From Planctomycetota bacterium (GTDB taxonomy: Bacteria > Planctomycetota > UBA1135 > GCA-002686595), in the NCBI GenBank assembly GCA_028823185.1, contig JAPKBY010000036.1, positions 1 to 9,806 on the forward strand: a stretch of 9,806 nucleotides of DNA. The letters run 5' to 3'. The position numbers and the translations under genes were made by a program. Positions 7,764 to 9,806 of the stretch are shown in pieces. The notes beneath the pieces were generated by a model, which did not search any database, was not told where the DNA came from, and saw only the letters and a program-made list of their open reading frames with translations. Numbering within the stretch: position 1 is the first letter of the stretch; the number at the start of each line of letters is the position of its first letter.

Positions 7764-9076
7764 GCAACTCAACGATGAAAGACTTCATGAAGAACACCGT
7801 TCATTCTCTCGTGCTCGTGCTCTGCCTCATGGCTCAAGCCACAGCAGGCTCCGATGTTGTGCCTGGTGAGCCGGGCTCCGAGGGTGGCCTCGCGATCTTG
7901 ACCAAGAAGGCGCTCTGTGTCCCGCTGGAAGGGCAGCAGGTGATTAACAACGCCGTCATCCTAGTGCGTGATGGAAAGATCGAAGCGGTCGGCCCGCGCA
8001 GTAAGCTGGCGATCCCTGCAGGCTATGAGGTCTTGGACGCTGGCGAAAACTGGGTCATGCCTGGGATGGTGGACCTTCACTGTCACATCGCGGGGACCTT
8101 TGATATCAACGACATGGTCTATCTGACCAACCCGGGTCTGCGAGCCTCCACGGCTGTCATCCCTGAGAACCCTGCGCTCAAGCGCGGAGTCGCCGGCGGC
8201 GTGACGAGCGTGCTCTTCATCCCCGGATCAGGCACGAACATCGGCGGTCAAGGCATCCTCGTTAAGACGGCCTTGCCGACCTTTGATGAGATGACCGTGA
8301 AGAACCCAGGCTCGATGAAGCTCGCTCAGGCGGGTAACCCAGAGCGCTATATGTTCGGGGTCGGGCGCACGTTCATGAACTTCAACACGCGCAACACCTT
8401 CAGGCGCGGTGTCGCCTATGCGAAGCGCTGGCAGGAGTTTGAAAAGGGCGAAGGAGAGCAGCCCGAGACAGACATTCAGTTCGAGATCTTCCGGGCGCTC
8501 ATGAAGGACGAGATCCGGGTCTCAACACACACTCAGATCTATCAGGTCGTCAACATGACCATTCAGATGGTCGCCAAGGAGATGGGCGTACCGGTCTTCA
8601 TCGACCACGGAACCTTCGATGGCTGGCGCGCCGCTGACCTGGCGCAAGCCGCTGGCGTCAACGCCATCCTCGGCCCGCGGAACATTGACGTTCCCACGGC
8701 TAGCTTCATTCGCTGGAGCGGTAGCAACCCCGAGCGGATTCAGGGAGTGGCAGCGGGATACCAGCAGATGGGGCACAAGATGATCGGCTTCAACACTGAC
8801 TCGCCTGTGATCCCTCAGGAGGAGCTTCAGCTCCAAGCGAGCATGGGTGTGCGCTACGGCTTTGACGACAGCAACCTCGAAGCCGTGCGCGGCTTGACGA
8901 TCGTCCCGGCTGTGACCGCTAGGGCCGGAGAGATGATTGGAAGCATTGAGGCCGGCAAGGACGCTGACTTGTTGCTCATCTCAGGTCACCCTGCGGACCC
9001 GCGCTCTTCGGTCGAGATGGTCTTCATCGAGGGCCATAAGGTCTACAACCCTGCGGTTCAAACGAGGCGCTGGTGA
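7760..9076 (+). CDS. Exported metal-dependent amidohydrolase with intact metal motif
   Basis: The protein has 438 aa from a GTG start overlapping the previous stop (GTGA) behind AGGAG; the ATG at 7775 is an alternative. A basic n-region and hydrophobic core (NTVHSLVLVLCLMAQATAG) indicate Sec export. This is the only complete module in the window with an apparently full amidohydrolase metal site: GMVDLHCH (His107, His109), STHTQ (His257), FIDHGTFDG (His283) and FNTDSPV (Asp347). These match the usual positions after barrel strands 1, 5, 6 and 8. I could not identify the bridging residue of strand 4 (carboxylated Lys or Glu). The C-terminal AGKDADLLLISGHP closes the sandwich domain. It probably hydrolyses a C-N or related bond in a small molecule or peptide; the substrate cannot be read from sequence. 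The next gene is a close paralogue, and the five preceding genes are relatives lacking these ligands. Confidence 0.92.
   Translation: MSNSTMKDFMKNTVHSLVLVLCLMAQATAGSDVVPGEPGSEGGLAILTKKALCVPLEGQQVINNAVILVRDGKIEAVGPRSKLAIPAGYEVLDAGENWVMPGMVDLHCHIAGTFDINDMVYLTNPGLRASTAVIPENPALKRGVAGGVTSVLFIPGSGTNIGGQGILVKTALPTFDEMTVKNPGSMKLAQAGNPERYMFGVGRTFMNFNTRNTFRRGVAYAKRWQEFEKGEGEQPETDIQFEIFRALMKDEIRVSTHTQIYQVVNMTIQMVAKEMGVPVFIDHGTFDGWRAADLAQAAGVNAILGPRNIDVPTASFIRWSGSNPERIQGVAAGYQQMGHKMIGFNTDSPVIPQEELQLQASMGVRYGFDDSNLEAVRGLTIVPAVTARAGEMIGSIEAGKDADLLLISGHPADPRSSVEMVFIEGHKVYNPAVQTRRW
8228..8250 (+). repeat. 23-base identical block, copy 1
   Basis: This block is identical to 9529-9551 and encodes SGTNIGG, in the G-x-G-x-V-K region. 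A second identical block of 18 bases (8414-8431 and 9715-9732, encoding AYAKRW) has the same 1301-base offset. Both are traces of the gene duplication rather than separate repeats. Confidence 0.8.
9064..9067 (+). promoter_or_regulatory. Shine-Dalgarno GAGG for the seventh gene
   Basis: GAGG lies 5 bases before the GTG at 9073, the same geometry as at the previous junction. It lies within the last codons of the sixth gene. Confidence 0.5.
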
Positions 9077-9806
9077 TCCCGAGCAGGGAGAGATCGAAGT
9101 TAGAGAAGGCGGCAGGCAAAGCTGTGCTGCTGACAGCTCTTTCGTGCTCTCTCTCCGTTCACGTCTCTGCTCAAGAAGAGCCAGAGGTCGCGCATGTATT
9201 GCTCGCCAAGAAGGCCTTGATCTGCGGAGCAGACGGGAGAGAGACGATCAATCACGCGGCGGTCATCTTTCGCGCGGGAAAGATCGAAGCTGTCGGCCGG
9301 CAGAGCGAGCTTGAGCTCCCGGTAGGTGCTGTCATTCACGATCTCGGAGACAGCTGGGTGATGCCGGGGATGATTGACCTGCACTCGCACATCGCGGGTT
9401 CGGGATACAACGACATGATCTATCAGTGCAACCCTGGGTTGCGCGCGAGCGTCAGCGTCACGCCTCAGAACGAGCGCTTGAACATGGGCATGCTGGCGGG
9501 CGTCACGGCCATCCTCTTTATCCCGGGTTCAGGCACGAACATCGGCGGTCAGGGCGTCCTCATGAAGACCGGACCGGGAGACTACGAAGACCTTGTCATT
9601 CGGGATCCAGGCTCGATGAAGGTGGCGCAAGGTGACAACCCCAAGCGATGGGGCTATGGCATGCAGCGGACGATGATGAACCATCACATCCGCGTGACCC
9701 TTCGAAAGGGTAAGGCCTATGCGAAGCGCTGGGAGGCTTTCGAACGCGGTGACGGAGAGCGTCCAGAGCGCCACTTACACCTCGACATCTTCCGTGACCT
9801 CGAGGC
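9073..9806 (+). CDS. Exported metal-dependent amidohydrolase, paralogue of the preceding gene (3' partial)
   Basis: The frame opens at a GTG overlapping the previous stop (GTGA), with GAGG 5 bases upstream, and runs off the window after 244 residues. The N-terminus has a long basic n-region (IPSRERSKLEKAAGK), a hydrophobic core and an SA-Q cleavage site (VHVSAQEE) at about residue 33. A Cys at 25 does not fit a canonical lipobox. The metal motif is intact: PGMIDLHSHIAG with His104 and His106. SGTNIGGQGVLMK and the lid helix AYAKRWEAFERGDGE align with the preceding protein with almost no gaps. The remaining ligands fall beyond the edge, so catalytic competence is inferred from the first motif only. 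It is probably a tandem-duplicate enzyme with the same general chemistry as its neighbour, possibly a different substrate range. Confidence 0.9.
   Translation, partial: MIPSRERSKLEKAAGKAVLLTALSCSLSVHVSAQEEPEVAHVLLAKKALICGADGRETINHAAVIFRAGKIEAVGRQSELELPVGAVIHDLGDSWVMPGMIDLHSHIAGSGYNDMIYQCNPGLRASVSVTPQNERLNMGMLAGVTAILFIPGSGTNIGGQGVLMKTGPGDYEDLVIRDPGSMKVAQGDNPKRWGYGMQRTMMNHHIRVTLRKGKAYAKRWEAFERGDGERPERHLHLDIFRDLE
9529..9551 (+). repeat. 23-base identical block, copy 2
   Basis: Second copy of the block at 8228-8250, at the same position within the paralogous gene, 1301 bases downstream. Confidence 0.8.

Noticed and set aside
9127..9165. Lipoprotein cleavage at Cys25 of the seventh gene
   Set aside because: The context Ala-Leu-Ser-Cys does not fit the canonical lipobox, and an ordinary Ser-Ala cleavage site follows.
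236..9774. Many minus-strand and alternate-frame open frames, including 3244-3837 and 6735-7247
   Set aside because: They lie opposite or across well-supported genes. Their composition follows from codon bias (Arg/Ser/Pro-rich, or poly-Leu/Phe opposite poly-Glu), with no family motif or ribosome-binding site.

Overview
The window is one uninterrupted, plus-strand run of seven tightly packed genes. All belong to the metal-dependent amidohydrolase superfamily (imidazolonepropionase/COG1228-like fold). One gene carries two fused modules, so eight amidohydrolase modules are visible. Both edges cut a gene: the first gene lacks its start and the last lacks its 3' half. No RNA genes, mobile elements, CRISPR arrays, promoters or terminators are apparent, and no gene-free stretch is longer than about 40 bases. 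The sequence is moderately GC-rich with classical Shine-Dalgarno sites and Sec-type leaders. That points to a Gram-negative bacterium with many secreted amidohydrolases. Planctomycetota or a similar lineage is my guess, from general resemblance only.

Layout: (1) 1-1310, module with a long charged insert, 5' partial; (2) 1316-2395, compact module; (3) 2392-3591, module; (4) 3632-5038, module with an acidic loop and acidic tail; (5) 5043-7763, two-module fusion whose second module contains a poly-Glu stretch and a beta-rich inserted domain; (6) 7760-9076, complete enzyme; (7) 9073-9806, close paralogue of gene 6, cut by the window edge. Junctions are ATGA or GTGA overlaps or gaps of a few bases, so the set is almost certainly one translationally coupled operon.

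The main observation is that the metal-binding HxH motif after the first strand is intact only in genes 6 and 7. In the other six modules the same position is readable, because the flanking Pro-Gly-hydrophobic-Asp context and often the following Leu-Gly remain. There both histidines, or in one case only the first, are replaced, and differently each time. Downstream ligands are mostly gone as well. The scaffold parts (N-terminal beta-sandwich strands, the GVT strand, the G-x-G-x-V-K motif and the C-terminal G-x-x-AD sandwich motif) stay recognisable. Five consecutive genes therefore look like maintained, mostly exported pseudo-amidohydrolases next to two apparently active relatives. A working hypothesis is a periplasmic hetero-oligomer in which one or two catalytic subunits are combined with non-catalytic paralogues used for assembly, regulation or ligand binding. 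Substrate and function are unknown.
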